The translations under genes were made by a program, and so were the position numbers. Positions 43,609 to 52,366 of a stretch of 64,000 bases of DNA are shown one piece after another; positions within the stretch are counted from its first letter, which is position 1, and every line of letters starts with the position of its first letter. This DNA is from Cryobacterium mannosilyticum (lineage in GTDB: Bacteria > Actinomycetota > Actinomycetes > Actinomycetales > Microbacteriaceae): positions 41,529-105,528 of the forward strand of contig NZ_SOFM01000044.1 in the NCBI RefSeq assembly GCF_004402705.1. Direction: 5' to 3'. The notes beneath the pieces were generated by a model, which was not told where the DNA came from, ran no database searches, and worked only from the letters and a program-made list of their open reading frames with translations.

Positions 43609-43795
43609 GATGAAGACCCACTCCGGGACGAAGAAGCGCTTCAAGGTGACCGGTTCCGGCAAGATCATGAAGCAGCAGGCCGGCCTGCGACACAACCTCG
43701 AGGTCAAGAGCACTCAGCGTAAGTCTCGCCTCAACCAGGACCAGGTGCTGGCCAAGGCCGACATCAAGGTCATCAAGAAGCTTCTCGGTCGCTAG
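43601..43795 (+). CDS. rpmI: 50S ribosomal protein L35
   Basis: 64-aa basic ribosomal protein ('MPKMKTHSGTKKRFKVTGSG', ending 'IKKLLGR'). Start ATG 43601 with GGAGG at a good distance; it overlaps the end of infC. Second gene of infC-rpmI-rplT. Confidence 0.96.
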
Positions 43796-43823
43796 ACCCC
43801 GTACCCCTTAAGGAACCAGAACA

Positions 43824-44210
43824 ATGGCAAGAGTAAAAAGAGCGGTAAACGCTCACAAGAGCCGTCGCGTCATCCTCGAGCGCGCCAAGGGCTACCGCGG
43901 CCAGCGCTCGCGTTTGGTCACCAAGGCCAAGGAGCAGCTCACTCACTCCTTCACCTACAGCTACCGTGACCGCCGTGCACGCAAGGGTGATTTCCGTCGC
44001 CTGTGGATCCAGCGGATCAACGCTGCGTCCCGCCAGAACGGCCTCACCTACAACCGTCTGATCCAGGGCCTCGCCCTGGCCGGCATCCAGGTTGACCGTC
44101 GCATCCTCGCCGACCTCGCGGTCAACGAGGCGGCCACCTTCGCCGCCATCGTCGAGAGCGCCAAGGCAGCACTGCCCGCCGACACGTCGGCGCCGAAGGT
44201 TGCCGCGTAG
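43824..44210 (+). CDS. rplT: 50S ribosomal protein L20
   Basis: 128-aa rRNA-binding protein of the large subunit, needed early in assembly: 'MARVKRAVNAHKSRRVILE', 'YRDRRARKGDFRRLWIQRINA'. It follows rpmI by 28 nt with an AAGGAA signal. In some bacteria L20 represses its own operon through the leader; whether this holds here is unknown. Confidence 0.97.
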   Translation: MARVKRAVNAHKSRRVILERAKGYRGQRSRLVTKAKEQLTHSFTYSYRDRRARKGDFRRLWIQRINAASRQNGLTYNRLIQGLALAGIQVDRRILADLAVNEAATFAAIVESAKAALPADTSAPKVAA

Positions 44211-44238
44211 CTTCCACCCCCAGCAACACGCACTCTTC

Positions 44239-44267
44239 ACGGGAGCGGGCCGAGCGCCCGCTCCCGT
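44239..44267 (+). terminator. Terminator after rplT
   Basis: Perfect 12-bp stem ACGGGAGCGGGC / GCCCGCTCCCGT with a 5-nt loop (CGAGC), then TCTGCG. Short T content, but well placed at the end of the infC operon. Confidence 0.7.
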
Positions 44268-44334
44268 TCTGCGTGCCCGGGAGCCGAGGCGAGCGCCGTC
44301 CCGCGCGGCTGCTGCCGCCCGGCAGCGTGGCCGG

Positions 44335-44340
44335 TAAGCT
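44335..44340 (+). promoter_or_regulatory. Leaderless -10 box of the SpoU methyltransferase gene
   Basis: TAAGCT, 6-nt spacer (GGTCTC) to the ATG at 44347. Confidence 0.5.
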
Positions 44341-44346
44341 GGTCTC

Positions 44347-45147
44347 ATGTTAGATAATCCCCGTTCTCCGCGCGTGCGGGCTGTCGCGAAACTGGCGAAT
44401 CGAGCCGCGCGCTCCGAGACCGGACTGTTCCTCCTCGAGGGTCCGCAGGCCGTCGCCGAGGCCCTCACCTACCGCCCCGAACTCGTCGTGGAGCTGTACG
44501 CCACCCCGACCGCCCTCGAGCGCTACACCGACATCGCCGACACGGCCGTCGAAGCCGGCGTCGACGTGGAATTCGTTACCGAACAGGTGCTCGAGACCAT
44601 GGCCGACACGGTCACCCCGCAGGGTTTCGTGGCCGTCTGCCACCAGTTCCCCACCTCAGTCAAGGACATTTTCGCCAATGAGCCGCGCCTGATCGCCATT
44701 CTCGAAGAGGTTCGCGACCCCGGGAACGCGGGCACCATCATCCGTGCCGCGGATGCCGCCGGCGCCGACGCGGTCATCCTCACCGGCCGCAGCGTCGACC
44801 TCTACAACCCCAAGGTCGTGCGCTCGTCGACCGGGTCGATCTTCCACCTCCCCGTCGCCGTCGGGGTCACCCTCGAAGACGTGCGCGACCGCGCCCGGGA
44901 GGCCGGCCTGCAGCTGTTCGCCGCGGATATCAAGGGAACCGACCTGCTCCAGGCCCGCAACGAGGGGCTGCTCCTCGCCCCGACCGCCTGGCTGTTCGGC
45001 AACGAGGCGCGCGGGCTCAGCGACGAAGACCTCGCCAAGGTCGACCGGTCCATCTCGGTGCCGATCTACGGTCACGCCGAGTCGATGAACCTCGCCACGG
45101 CGGCCTCCGTCTGCCTTTACGAGAGCGCGTTCGCTCAGCGCAGCTAG
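44347..45147 (+). CDS. SpoU/TrmH-family RNA 2'-O-methyltransferase
   Basis: 266-aa SPOUT enzyme, probably modifying 23S rRNA (TsnR/RlmB group). The N-terminal substrate-binding domain contains 'RAARSETGLFLLEGPQAVAEAL'. Knot motifs: 'VRDPGNAGTIIRAADAAGAD', 'LFGNEARGLSDEDL' and 'IPIYGHAESMNLATAASVCLYE' with a Val-for-Ile change at its start. Exact target nucleotide not deducible. It is commonly next to rplT, often before pheS; here a transporter operon intervenes before pheS. Confidence 0.92.
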   Translation: MLDNPRSPRVRAVAKLANRAARSETGLFLLEGPQAVAEALTYRPELVVELYATPTALERYTDIADTAVEAGVDVEFVTEQVLETMADTVTPQGFVAVCHQFPTSVKDIFANEPRLIAILEEVRDPGNAGTIIRAADAAGADAVILTGRSVDLYNPKVVRSSTGSIFHLPVAVGVTLEDVRDRAREAGLQLFAADIKGTDLLQARNEGLLLAPTAWLFGNEARGLSDEDLAKVDRSISVPIYGHAESMNLATAASVCLYESAFAQRS

Positions 45148-45156
45148 CCACGAACC

Positions 45157-45200
45157 ACGACGGCGCTATCACATGACGTGTGGTGGCGTCGTCTTTTTTT
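45157..45200 (+). terminator. Intrinsic terminator after the methyltransferase gene
   Basis: ACGACG (45157-45162) pairs with CGTCGT, with further imperfect pairing of CACA with TGTG, followed by TTTTTTT (45194-45200). The T-tract is the longest in the window. Confidence 0.8.
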
Positions 45201-45206
45201 CTCCCC

Positions 45207-45212
45207 TAGGTT
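45207..45212 (+). promoter_or_regulatory. Leaderless -10 box of gluA
   Basis: TAGGTT, 6-nt spacer (GGGGGT) to the ATG at 45219. Confidence 0.5.
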
Positions 45213-45218
45213 GGGGGT

Positions 45219-46007
45219 ATGGAGCCTACTGAGTCAGCGCCGGCTACGTCCAACATCACCGTTCGCCGAGGTGAGCCGCTGGTCGTCGTGAAAGACGTCA
45301 ACAAGAACTTCGGCGACCTGCACGTTCTCAAGAACATCAACACGGTCGTCACCCGTGGCGAGGTCGTCGTCGTCATCGGGCCGAGTGGGTCGGGCAAGTC
45401 GACGCTGTGCCGGGCGATCAACCGGCTCGAGACCATCGACTCCGGCAGCATCACGATCGATGGTCAGGCGCTCCCCGCGGAGGGGAAGGCGCTTGCGCGC
45501 CTCCGCGCGGATGTTGGCATGGTGTTCCAGTCGTTCAACCTCTTCGCGCACAAGACCGTGCTCGACAACGTCACCCTCGGCCCGATCAAGGTTCGCGGTC
45601 TCTCCAGGGCCGCGGCCGAGGAGAAGGCGATGGCTCTGCTCGAGCGCGTCGGGGTGGCGAACCAGGCCCACAAGATGCCGGCGCAGCTGTCCGGCGGGCA
45701 GCAGCAGCGCGTCGCCATCGCGCGGGCCCTGGCGATGAACCCCAAGGTCATCCTGCTCGACGAGCCGACGAGCGCGCTCGACCCCGAGATGATCAACGAG
45801 GTGCTCGAGGTGATGATCGACCTGGCCAATGACGGCATGACCATGATCGTCGTGACGCATGAGATGGGATTCGCCCGCAAGGCCGCCAACCGGGTGATCT
45901 TCATGGCCGACGGCGAAATCATCGAAGAGACCACCCCGGAGCACTTCTTCACCGACCCCCAGACCGACCGGGCGAAGGACTTCCTGTCCAAACTCATCAC
46001 GCATTGA
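45219..46007 (+). CDS. gluA: Amino-acid ABC transporter ATPase (GluA-like)
   Basis: 262-aa nucleotide-binding subunit of a polar amino-acid importer. Walker A is GPSGSGKST at 54-62, signature 'LSGGQQQRVAIARAL', Walker B 'VILLDEPTSALD', H-loop 'VVTHEMGF'. It is closest in pattern to glutamate/glutamine importers, and gene order ATPase-binding protein-permease-permease equals gluABCD of Corynebacterium. Glutamate specificity is inferred from this. First gene of the operon. Confidence 0.93.
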   Translation: MEPTESAPATSNITVRRGEPLVVVKDVNKNFGDLHVLKNINTVVTRGEVVVVIGPSGSGKSTLCRAINRLETIDSGSITIDGQALPAEGKALARLRADVGMVFQSFNLFAHKTVLDNVTLGPIKVRGLSRAAAEEKAMALLERVGVANQAHKMPAQLSGGQQQRVAIARALAMNPKVILLDEPTSALDPEMINEVLEVMIDLANDGMTMIVVTHEMGFARKAANRVIFMADGEIIEETTPEHFFTDPQTDRAKDFLSKLITH

Positions 46008-46062
46008 CCTGAACGACAAATTCCGCGGTGGCGAATTGCCCCGCACCACGAAAGGAATTCAC

Positions 46063-46953
46063 ATGCGCAAGAGAATGACTCTCCTCGCCGTGATCGCAGC
46101 ATCCGCTCTCGCGCTCACCGGCTGTTCCGGGCCCAACCCCGCGGGCGGCGGCGCCTCCGATTCCGCAAGCAAGTCCCCGTTCACGGTTGCCACCGACGTG
46201 TCCCTCACCGGCAGCCCCACCTTCGACGCCATGACGAAGCGTGGCACGGTGAAGATCGGGGTGAAGGAAGACCAGCCTGGCCTCGGCTACCTGGACGCCG
46301 CCACCGGCGAACGCAGCGGCTTCGACATCGAAATCGCGAAGTGGATCGCCGCGTCCCTCGGATTCTCCGCGGACAAGATCACGTTCGAAGCAATCCCGAG
46401 CGCCAACCGCGAGTCCGCGATCGTCAACGGTGACGTCGACTTCTACGTCGGCACCTACTCGATCAACGACAAGCGCAAGGCACAGGTCGACTTCGCGGGC
46501 CCCTACTTCGTCACCGGGCAGGGCCTGCTGGTCGCCGCTGACAACAAGACGATCAAGAGCGAGAAGGACCTCGCGGGGACGACGGTGTGCTCGGCGACGG
46601 GCTCAACGCCGATCCAGAACATCAAGGCGAACTTCCCCGACACGAAGACCACCGAATTCGACACCTACTCGCAGTGTGTCGAAGCGCTCAAGGACGGTTC
46701 GGTCGACGCCGTCACGACGGATGCCGCGATCCTGATCGGCTATGCCGCGCAGGATCCCGACAACCTCAAGGTCGTCGGCGAGCCCTTCACGGTCGAGAAG
46801 TACGGCGTGGGCATGCCGAAGGGCGACGACGCACTGCGGGCGTTCACCAATGACATGTTCACCAAGGGTGGGGACACCTGGGCCGCGATCTACGACGACA
46901 CACTGGGCAAGTCGGGCACCAAGGTCGAGCAGCCCAAGGTCGAAGCGTACTAA
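46063..46953 (+). CDS. gluB: Glutamate-type solute-binding lipoprotein (GluB-like)
   Basis: 296-aa extracellular substrate-binding protein. Signal peptide of about 20 residues ending in lipobox LALTGC, so Cys21 is probably lipidated. The periplasmic-binding fold of type 3 contains 'GFDIEIAKWIAASLGF' and 'GDVDFYVGTYSINDKRKAQVDFAGPY' in two pieces. AAAGGAA precedes the ATG; the in-frame codons upstream have no signal-peptide character. Two strong hairpins follow the stop codon and may protect this mRNA segment. Confidence 0.93.
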   Translation: MRKRMTLLAVIAASALALTGCSGPNPAGGGASDSASKSPFTVATDVSLTGSPTFDAMTKRGTVKIGVKEDQPGLGYLDAATGERSGFDIEIAKWIAASLGFSADKITFEAIPSANRESAIVNGDVDFYVGTYSINDKRKAQVDFAGPYFVTGQGLLVAADNKTIKSEKDLAGTTVCSATGSTPIQNIKANFPDTKTTEFDTYSQCVEALKDGSVDAVTTDAAILIGYAAQDPDNLKVVGEPFTVEKYGVGMPKGDDALRAFTNDMFTKGGDTWAAIYDDTLGKSGTKVEQPKVEAY

Positions 46954-46963
46954 CCACCAGGTC

Positions 46964-47017
46964 GCCGGCGCCGCCCGATCCGGGCGGCGCCGGCCGACTG
47001 CCCCGGGTCACCCGGGG
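46964..47017 (+). other. Double hairpin between gluB and gluC
   Basis: First hairpin: GCCGGCGCCGCCCG (46964-46977) with CGGGCGGCGCCGGC (46981-46994), 14 perfect pairs, loop ATC. Second: CCCCGGG-TCA-CCCGGGG (47001-47017). No T-tract. Such structures after a binding-protein gene typically block 3' decay and lower downstream expression. Confidence 0.75.
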
Positions 47018-47058
47018 CGACCACCACTCGCACTCGCAGGAGAAGGGAAGACCAGGTC

Positions 47059-47706
47059 ATGGACACTCTGTTCAACAATCTTGACCTCTTCGCGCTCGGA
47101 TTCCAGAACACCCTCCTCCTGTTCGCGGTCTCGGCGGTGTTCGCCCTCGGCATCGGCATCGTCGTCGGCGCTATGCGGGTGTCGCCCGTGCCGGTCATGC
47201 GCGCGTTCGGAACCTTGTACGTCAACCTCGTCCGCAACACGCCGCTGACACTGCTGATGTTCTTCTTCGCGTTCGGCTATCCGAAGCTGCACCTCGTGCA
47301 GCTGCCGTACACGACCCTCGCCATCATCGCGCTGAGCATCTACACCGCCACGTACGTTGCCGAGGTGCTGCGCTCCGGTTTCAACACGGTGCCGACCGGC
47401 CAGGCCGAGGCGGCACGGGCGATCGGCCTGCCCTTCGCTCAGACGATGACCCTCGTGATCATGCCGCAGGCCTTCCGGGCCGTGATCCCGCCGATGATGA
47501 GCGTCTTCATCGCCCTGCTCAAGAACACCACCGTCGCCGCAGGGTTCTCCGTCGCAGAAGCAGGTGCGATCCGGGCCAATCTCTCCGAACGGGGCGAGCC
47601 CGCCATCGTCGTCCTCCTCTGGGTGGCGCTCTTCTTCGTCATCCTGGTGGGAGTCCTCTCCGTGCTGCAGCGATACCTCGAGCGCCGATGGAAGGTCCTC
47701 CGATGA
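47059..47706 (+). CDS. gluC: Amino-acid ABC transporter permease (GluC-like)
   Basis: 215-aa inner-membrane permease with about five hydrophobic segments. The EAA loop contacting the ATPase is 'GQAEAARAIGLPFAQTMTLVIMPQAF' in two pieces, followed by 'AVIPPMMSVFIALLKNTTVA'. It partners GluD to form the channel. Its TGA overlaps the gluD ATG (ATGA). Confidence 0.93.
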   Translation: MDTLFNNLDLFALGFQNTLLLFAVSAVFALGIGIVVGAMRVSPVPVMRAFGTLYVNLVRNTPLTLLMFFFAFGYPKLHLVQLPYTTLAIIALSIYTATYVAEVLRSGFNTVPTGQAEAARAIGLPFAQTMTLVIMPQAFRAVIPPMMSVFIALLKNTTVAAGFSVAEAGAIRANLSERGEPAIVVLLWVALFFVILVGVLSVLQRYLERRWKVLR

Positions 47707-48566
47707 CGAATGTGCTCTACGACGTCCCGGGTCCCCGCGCGATCCTGCGCAACCGCATCCTCGGTGCGATCACGATCGCCCTGGTCGCGGCCGGGATCAC
47801 CTTCGTCGTCTACCGGCTGGCAGACACGGGGCAGTTCTCGGCCGCGAAATGGAGGGTCTTCACCTTCCCGCTCGTGCAACAGAACATCGGCCTGGCGATT
47901 CTCGCCACCCTGAGCGCGTTCGCGGTGGCCGCGGTGGCCAGCCTGCTCCTGGGGCTGGTGCTCTCGATCGGCCGGCTCTCCGACCACGCCTGGCTGCGTG
48001 TGCCGTGCACGGTCTTCATCGAACTGTTCCGCGCGGTGCCCGTGCTCATCCTGATGATGATCATGTACTACGGCCTGCCGCCGCTCGGAGTGACCTTCGT
48101 CACCCCGTTCGTGGCGGTCGTGACCGGACTGACCCTCTACAACGGGTCCGTTCTCGCGGAGGTGTTCCGGGCGGGAATCGAATCCCTGCCCACCGGCCAG
48201 CGGGAGGCCGCCTACGCGATCGGGCTGCGCAAGAGCGCCGTCATGTCGCTGATCCTCTTTCCCCAGGCAATCCGGGCAATGATGCCCGTGATCATCTCCC
48301 AGCTGGTTGTCGTGCTCAAGGACACCGCACTGGGCTTCATCGTCACCTTCCACGAACTGCTCTACCTGGCGAAGTTCTACGGCGCGCAGTTCACCTACGG
48401 GTCGCCGATCATCCCGGCAACCATCGTGTTCGGCACCATCTACGTGCTCCTCTGCCTCGCCCTCTCGGGCGTGGCCAAGTGGGTCGAGGTGCGCAGCCGG
48501 CGCAGTCGCAGTGGGGCGCGGCCCGCGAATGTGGCGGAGACCGAACTGGCGGCGAGCAAGATCTAG
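47703..48566 (+). CDS. gluD: Amino-acid ABC transporter permease (GluD-like)
   Basis: 287-aa second permease of the importer, several membrane segments. The EAA motif is 'GQREAAYAIGLRKSAVMSL'. I chose the ATG at 47703 because it overlaps the gluC stop and GGAAGG lies upstream; an in-frame ATG at 47688 is less likely. The basic C-terminal tail ('EVRSRRSRSGARP') is probably cytoplasmic. Confidence 0.92.
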   Translation: MTNVLYDVPGPRAILRNRILGAITIALVAAGITFVVYRLADTGQFSAAKWRVFTFPLVQQNIGLAILATLSAFAVAAVASLLLGLVLSIGRLSDHAWLRVPCTVFIELFRAVPVLILMMIMYYGLPPLGVTFVTPFVAVVTGLTLYNGSVLAEVFRAGIESLPTGQREAAYAIGLRKSAVMSLILFPQAIRAMMPVIISQLVVVLKDTALGFIVTFHELLYLAKFYGAQFTYGSPIIPATIVFGTIYVLLCLALSGVAKWVEVRSRRSRSGARPANVAETELAASKI

Positions 48567-48598
48567 CCGGCGGCGAAGGCCGGACAATCGCCACGGAC

Positions 48599-48604
48599 TA
48601 AACT
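48599..48604 (+). promoter_or_regulatory. -10 box of pheS
   Basis: TAAACT with 8 nt to the GTG at 48613, giving a leaderless or 1-2 nt leader transcript. This leaves no room for attenuation upstream of pheST. Confidence 0.45.
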
Positions 48605-48612
48605 TGTGCCTT

Positions 48613-49653
48613 GTGTCTGATCCCACCGAAATCTTCGAAGAGGTCGTGAGCGCGGCCGTCACCGCCGCCCTCACCGCCATTTCCACCGCCGCCGACTCCG
48701 CCGCCCTGCGGGTGGTGCGCACAGAGCACGCGGGGGACGCCTCCCCGCTGGCCCGCCTGAACGCGCTCATGCGCACGGTCCCGAACGACCGGAAGGCCGC
48801 CGCCGGCAAGCTCGTCGGCCAGGCCAGGGGCCGCGTCAGCCAGGCCCTGGCCACCCGCGAGGCCGAGATCGGCGAGGCGGAGGCGCGGGCCCAGCTCGCG
48901 GCCGAGACCGTCGACGTGACCGCGGCGGCATCCGCCTGGCGGCCGGGGGCGCGGCATCCGCTCTCCCTGCTGCAGGAGCGCGTGGCCGACGTGTTCGTCG
49001 GCATGGGCTGGGAGGTCGCCGAAGGACCGGAACTCGAAAGCGAGTGGTTCAACTTCGACGCCCTCAACTTCGACGAGGACCACCCTGCCCGCGCCATGCA
49101 GGACACCTTCTTCGTCGACCCGCCCGAGGCCCACCTCGTGCTGCGCACCCACACCTCCCCGGTGCAGATGCGCGCCCTGCTCTCCCGCGAGCTGCCCGTC
49201 TACGTCGTCTCGCCCGGCCGGGTCTTCCGCACCGACGAGCTCGACGCCACCCACACGCCCGTGTTCCACCAGATCGAGGGCATCGCCGTCGACAAGGGCC
49301 TGACCATGGCGCACCTGCGCGGCACCCTCGACCACTTCGTCAAGGCCATGTTCGGCCCGGAGGCGAAGGTGCGGCTGCGCCCCAACTACTTCCCGTTCAC
49401 CGAGCCGAGCGCCGAACTCGACCTCTGGCACCCGACCTTCAAGGAGGGCGCCCGCTGGATCGAATGGGGCGGCTGCGGCATGGTCAACGCCAATGTGCTC
49501 CGCTCGGCCGGGATCGACCCCGAGGTGTACTCCGGTTTCGCATTCGGAGTCGGCGTCGAACGGGCCCTGATGTTCAGAAACGATGTGAAGGATATGCACG
49601 ACATGGTCGAAGGCGACGTCCGGTTCAGCCAGCAGTACGGGATGACCGTCTGA
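48613..49653 (+). CDS. pheS: Phenylalanine-tRNA ligase alpha subunit
   Basis: 346-aa catalytic subunit of the (alpha-beta)2 class II synthetase. An N-terminal coiled-coil arm (about residues 1-95) precedes the catalytic core: motif 1 region 'HPLSLLQERVADVFVGMGW', motif 2 'VSPGRVFRTDELDATHTPVFHQ' in two pieces, motif 3 'GVGVERALMF'. It starts at GTG and ends TGATG with pheT (1-nt overlap). Confidence 0.96.
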   Translation: MSDPTEIFEEVVSAAVTAALTAISTAADSAALRVVRTEHAGDASPLARLNALMRTVPNDRKAAAGKLVGQARGRVSQALATREAEIGEAEARAQLAAETVDVTAAASAWRPGARHPLSLLQERVADVFVGMGWEVAEGPELESEWFNFDALNFDEDHPARAMQDTFFVDPPEAHLVLRTHTSPVQMRALLSRELPVYVVSPGRVFRTDELDATHTPVFHQIEGIAVDKGLTMAHLRGTLDHFVKAMFGPEAKVRLRPNYFPFTEPSAELDLWHPTFKEGARWIEWGGCGMVNANVLRSAGIDPEVYSGFAFGVGVERALMFRNDVKDMHDMVEGDVRFSQQYGMTV

Positions 49654-52187
49654 TGCGCGTTCCCCTGAGCTGGCTCGGCGAATTCGTCGACCTCGAACCC
49701 GGCACCACCCCCGAGGACGTGCACGCCGCGCTGGTGAGCGTCGGCCTCGAGGAAGAAGAGATCCACCGCTTCGACCTGACCGGCCCGATCGTCGTCGGCG
49801 AGGTGCTCTCGATCGAACCGGAGGCCCAGACCAACGGCAAGACCATCAACTGGTGCCAGGTGCGGGTCGCGCCCGGCGACGAGGTCGCCGCCGACGGCGG
49901 CCCCGCCGTGCACGGCATCGTCTGCGGCGCCCACAACTTCGCCGTCGGCGACAAGGTCGTCGTGACCCTGCCCGGCGCCGTGCTACCCGGCCCGTTCCCG
50001 ATCGCGCCCCGCAAGACCTACGGCCACGTCTCCGACGGCATGATCGCCTCGGCCCGCGAGCTCGGCCTCGGCGACGAGCACGACGGCATCCTGCGCCTGG
50101 CCGCCCTCGGCCTCGACGCCCCCGTCGGAACGGATGCGATCGCCCTCCTCGGCCTCGACGACAGCGCCGTGGAGATCAACGTCACCCCCGACCGCGGTTA
50201 TGCGTTCTCGATCCGCGGCGTCGCCCGCGAATACGCGCACGCCACCGGGGCGACCTTCCGCGACCCGGCCCTCGCCGTGACCCCGGCGCCGTCCTCGGTC
50301 GAGTTCGTCGTCACCATCGACGACCAGGCACCGATCCGCAGCCGGATCGGCGCGAGCGTCTTCGTCACCCGGGCCGTGCGCGGCGTCGACCCGACCCGGC
50401 CGTCTCCGGCCTGGCTGATCGCCCGGCTCAAGCTGGCCGGCATCCGTTCGATCTCCCTGATCGTCGACGTGACCAACTATGTGATGATCGAGCTCGGCCA
50501 GCCGATCCACGCCTACGACCTCGACGCGCTGGCCGGCGGCCTCACCGTGCGCCGCGCTGCCACCGGCGAGAAGCTCACCACCCTCGACGACGTGACCCGC
50601 ACCCTTAGCCCGGAAGACCTCCTGATCACCGACGGATCCGGGCCGATAGGCCTGGCCGGCGTGATGGGCGGGCAGACCACCGAGATCGGGGCGACCACCA
50701 CCAATGTGCTGGTCGAGGCCGCGAACTTCGACCCGGTATCGATCGCGCGCACCGCCCGCCGGCACAAGCTGCCCAGCGAGGCATCCCGCCGGTTCGAACG
50801 CGGGGTCGACCCGGCCGTCGCCGCCGTCGCCGCGGCCCGCGTCGTGCAGCTGCTGGTCGAACTCGCCGGGGGAGTGGCCGACGACCTCGGCTCGCTGCAC
50901 GACGCCACCCCCGCCGCCGAACCGATCTTCCTGCCCACCGGGTTCATCTCCGGCCTGATCGGGCTCGAGTACACCGGCGAGGAGGTGCGCACCTCGCTGG
51001 CCGAGATCGGCGCGTCGCTCACGGAGACCGAGGGCGGGCTGTCCGTCACCGCGCCCAGCTGGCGCCCCGACCTGACCGACAAGTGGACCCTGGCCGAGGA
51101 GGTCGCCCGCATCGTCGGCTACGACCGGATCCCCTCGGTGCTGCCCGTCGCCCCTCCCGGGCGCGGCCTCACCCGCAGCCAGGTGCTGCGCCGCCAGGTC
51201 GCGCAGACCCTCGCTGCCGCCGGCCACACCGAGGTGCTCGCCTACCCGTTCGTCGCCGAGAAGGCCAACAACCTGTTCGGCGCCCCGGCCGGCCCGGTCG
51301 TGCCGCAGATGCGGGTCGCAAACCCGCTCGACGGTGAGGCGCCGTTCCTGCGCACCTCGATCCTGCCCGGGCTGCTCCAGATCGCGCACCGCAACCGGTC
51401 CCGCGGCCTGACCGACCTGGCCGTCTTCGAGCAGGGCCAGGTCTTCCGTCCCCTGGCCGGCGTGGTCTACGGCAGCACGGTCGTGCCGCCCGGCGCCGTA
51501 CGCCCCAGTGCGCACCTCGAGGCCGAGCTGAACGCGGGCATCCCGCCGCAGCCGTTCTCCGTCGGCGTCGTGCTCACCGGCAACGCCGTCCGGCAGCAGC
51601 CGGGCCGCCCGGCCGTGGCCGCCGGCTGGCAGGACGCCCTCGCCGCCGTGCAGCAGGTCGCCCTGGCCACCGGCGTGGCCATCCAGGTGCGCCAGGGTTC
51701 GCACCAGGCGATGCACCCCGGGCGCACGGCCGAACTGTTCGTAACGACGGATGCCGGCGCCGCCTCGGTCGGATTCGCCGGCGAGCTGCTCCCGGCCATC
51801 GCCCGCGGTTTCGACCTGCCCGCGGTCGTCGCGGTCGCCGAAATCGATCTCAGCGTGGTCTTCGACCGCGCCGGCGCCGAACTCCAGGCCACCCCGATCC
51901 GCACCATGCCGGCCGCCACGCAGGACCTGTCCCTCGTGGTCGACGTCGTCGTCCCGGCCGGGGAGGTGCTCGAGGCCGTGATCGCCGGCTCCGGGTCGCT
52001 GCTCGACCACGCCGAGCTCGTCGACGACTACCGCGGGGCGGGCATCCCGTCCGGCCGCAAGTCGCTGACGTTCGCCCTGCGGTTCCGGGCCGCCGACCGC
52101 ACCCTGACCGCGGCCGAGGCCAGCGACGCCAAGCTGGCGGGGGTGGCCGTCGCGGCCGCCCGCTTCGGCGCGACCCTCCGCGAGTAG
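49653..52187 (+). CDS. pheT: Phenylalanine-tRNA ligase beta subunit
   Basis: 844-aa subunit with tRNA-binding OB fold at the N-terminus ('GPIVVGEVLSIEPEAQTNGK'), B3/B4 editing domain, B5 domain, a catalytic-like core, and the C-terminal anticodon-binding FDX-ACB domain ending 'AAARFGATLRE'. The length is typical. ATG overlaps the pheS stop. Confidence 0.96.
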   Translation: MRVPLSWLGEFVDLEPGTTPEDVHAALVSVGLEEEEIHRFDLTGPIVVGEVLSIEPEAQTNGKTINWCQVRVAPGDEVAADGGPAVHGIVCGAHNFAVGDKVVVTLPGAVLPGPFPIAPRKTYGHVSDGMIASARELGLGDEHDGILRLAALGLDAPVGTDAIALLGLDDSAVEINVTPDRGYAFSIRGVAREYAHATGATFRDPALAVTPAPSSVEFVVTIDDQAPIRSRIGASVFVTRAVRGVDPTRPSPAWLIARLKLAGIRSISLIVDVTNYVMIELGQPIHAYDLDALAGGLTVRRAATGEKLTTLDDVTRTLSPEDLLITDGSGPIGLAGVMGGQTTEIGATTTNVLVEAANFDPVSIARTARRHKLPSEASRRFERGVDPAVAAVAAARVVQLLVELAGGVADDLGSLHDATPAAEPIFLPTGFISGLIGLEYTGEEVRTSLAEIGASLTETEGGLSVTAPSWRPDLTDKWTLAEEVARIVGYDRIPSVLPVAPPGRGLTRSQVLRRQVAQTLAAAGHTEVLAYPFVAEKANNLFGAPAGPVVPQMRVANPLDGEAPFLRTSILPGLLQIAHRNRSRGLTDLAVFEQGQVFRPLAGVVYGSTVVPPGAVRPSAHLEAELNAGIPPQPFSVGVVLTGNAVRQQPGRPAVAAGWQDALAAVQQVALATGVAIQVRQGSHQAMHPGRTAELFVTTDAGAASVGFAGELLPAIARGFDLPAVVAVAEIDLSVVFDRAGAELQATPIRTMPAATQDLSLVVDVVVPAGEVLEAVIAGSGSLLDHAELVDDYRGAGIPSGRKSLTFALRFRAADRTLTAAEASDAKLAGVAVAAARFGATLRE

Positions 52188-52206
52188 CCTCCGCCCAGAT
52201 CGACCT

Positions 52207-52250
52207 TTTCGGTCGAGACCGCCCCGCACACCGGTCGGTCTCGACCGAAA
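52207..52250. terminator. 15-bp inverted repeat after pheT
   Basis: TTTCGGTCGAGACCG (52207-52221) and CGGTCTCGACCGAAA (52236-52250), perfect, 14-nt loop. Probable pheST terminator, though no T-tract follows. Confidence 0.65.
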
Positions 52251-52281
52251 CAGTAGAACTCGGCGAACACACCTGTCCCGA

Positions 52282-52349
52282 CCGCCCCGCGAAACCGCCC
52301 GCGACGCAAGAAAACTGCGTCGACGCGGATTCTCGCCACCGCGGGGCGG
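52282..52349. repeat. Nested inverted repeat just upstream of argC
   Basis: CCGCCCCGCG (52282-52291) pairs with CGCGGGGCGG (52340-52349). Inside, CGACGCA (52302-52308) pairs with TGCGTCG (52316-52322). It lies upstream of the argC -10 box, so it would act on DNA or belong to read-through from pheT. No arginine-repressor box could be recognised. Confidence 0.5.
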
Positions 52350-52354
52350 CGCGC

Positions 52355-52360
52355 TAAGTT
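52355..52360 (+). promoter_or_regulatory. Leaderless -10 box of argC
   Basis: TAAGTT, 6-nt spacer (TGAGAC) to the ATG at 52367. Confidence 0.5.
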
Positions 52361-52366
52361 TGAGAC

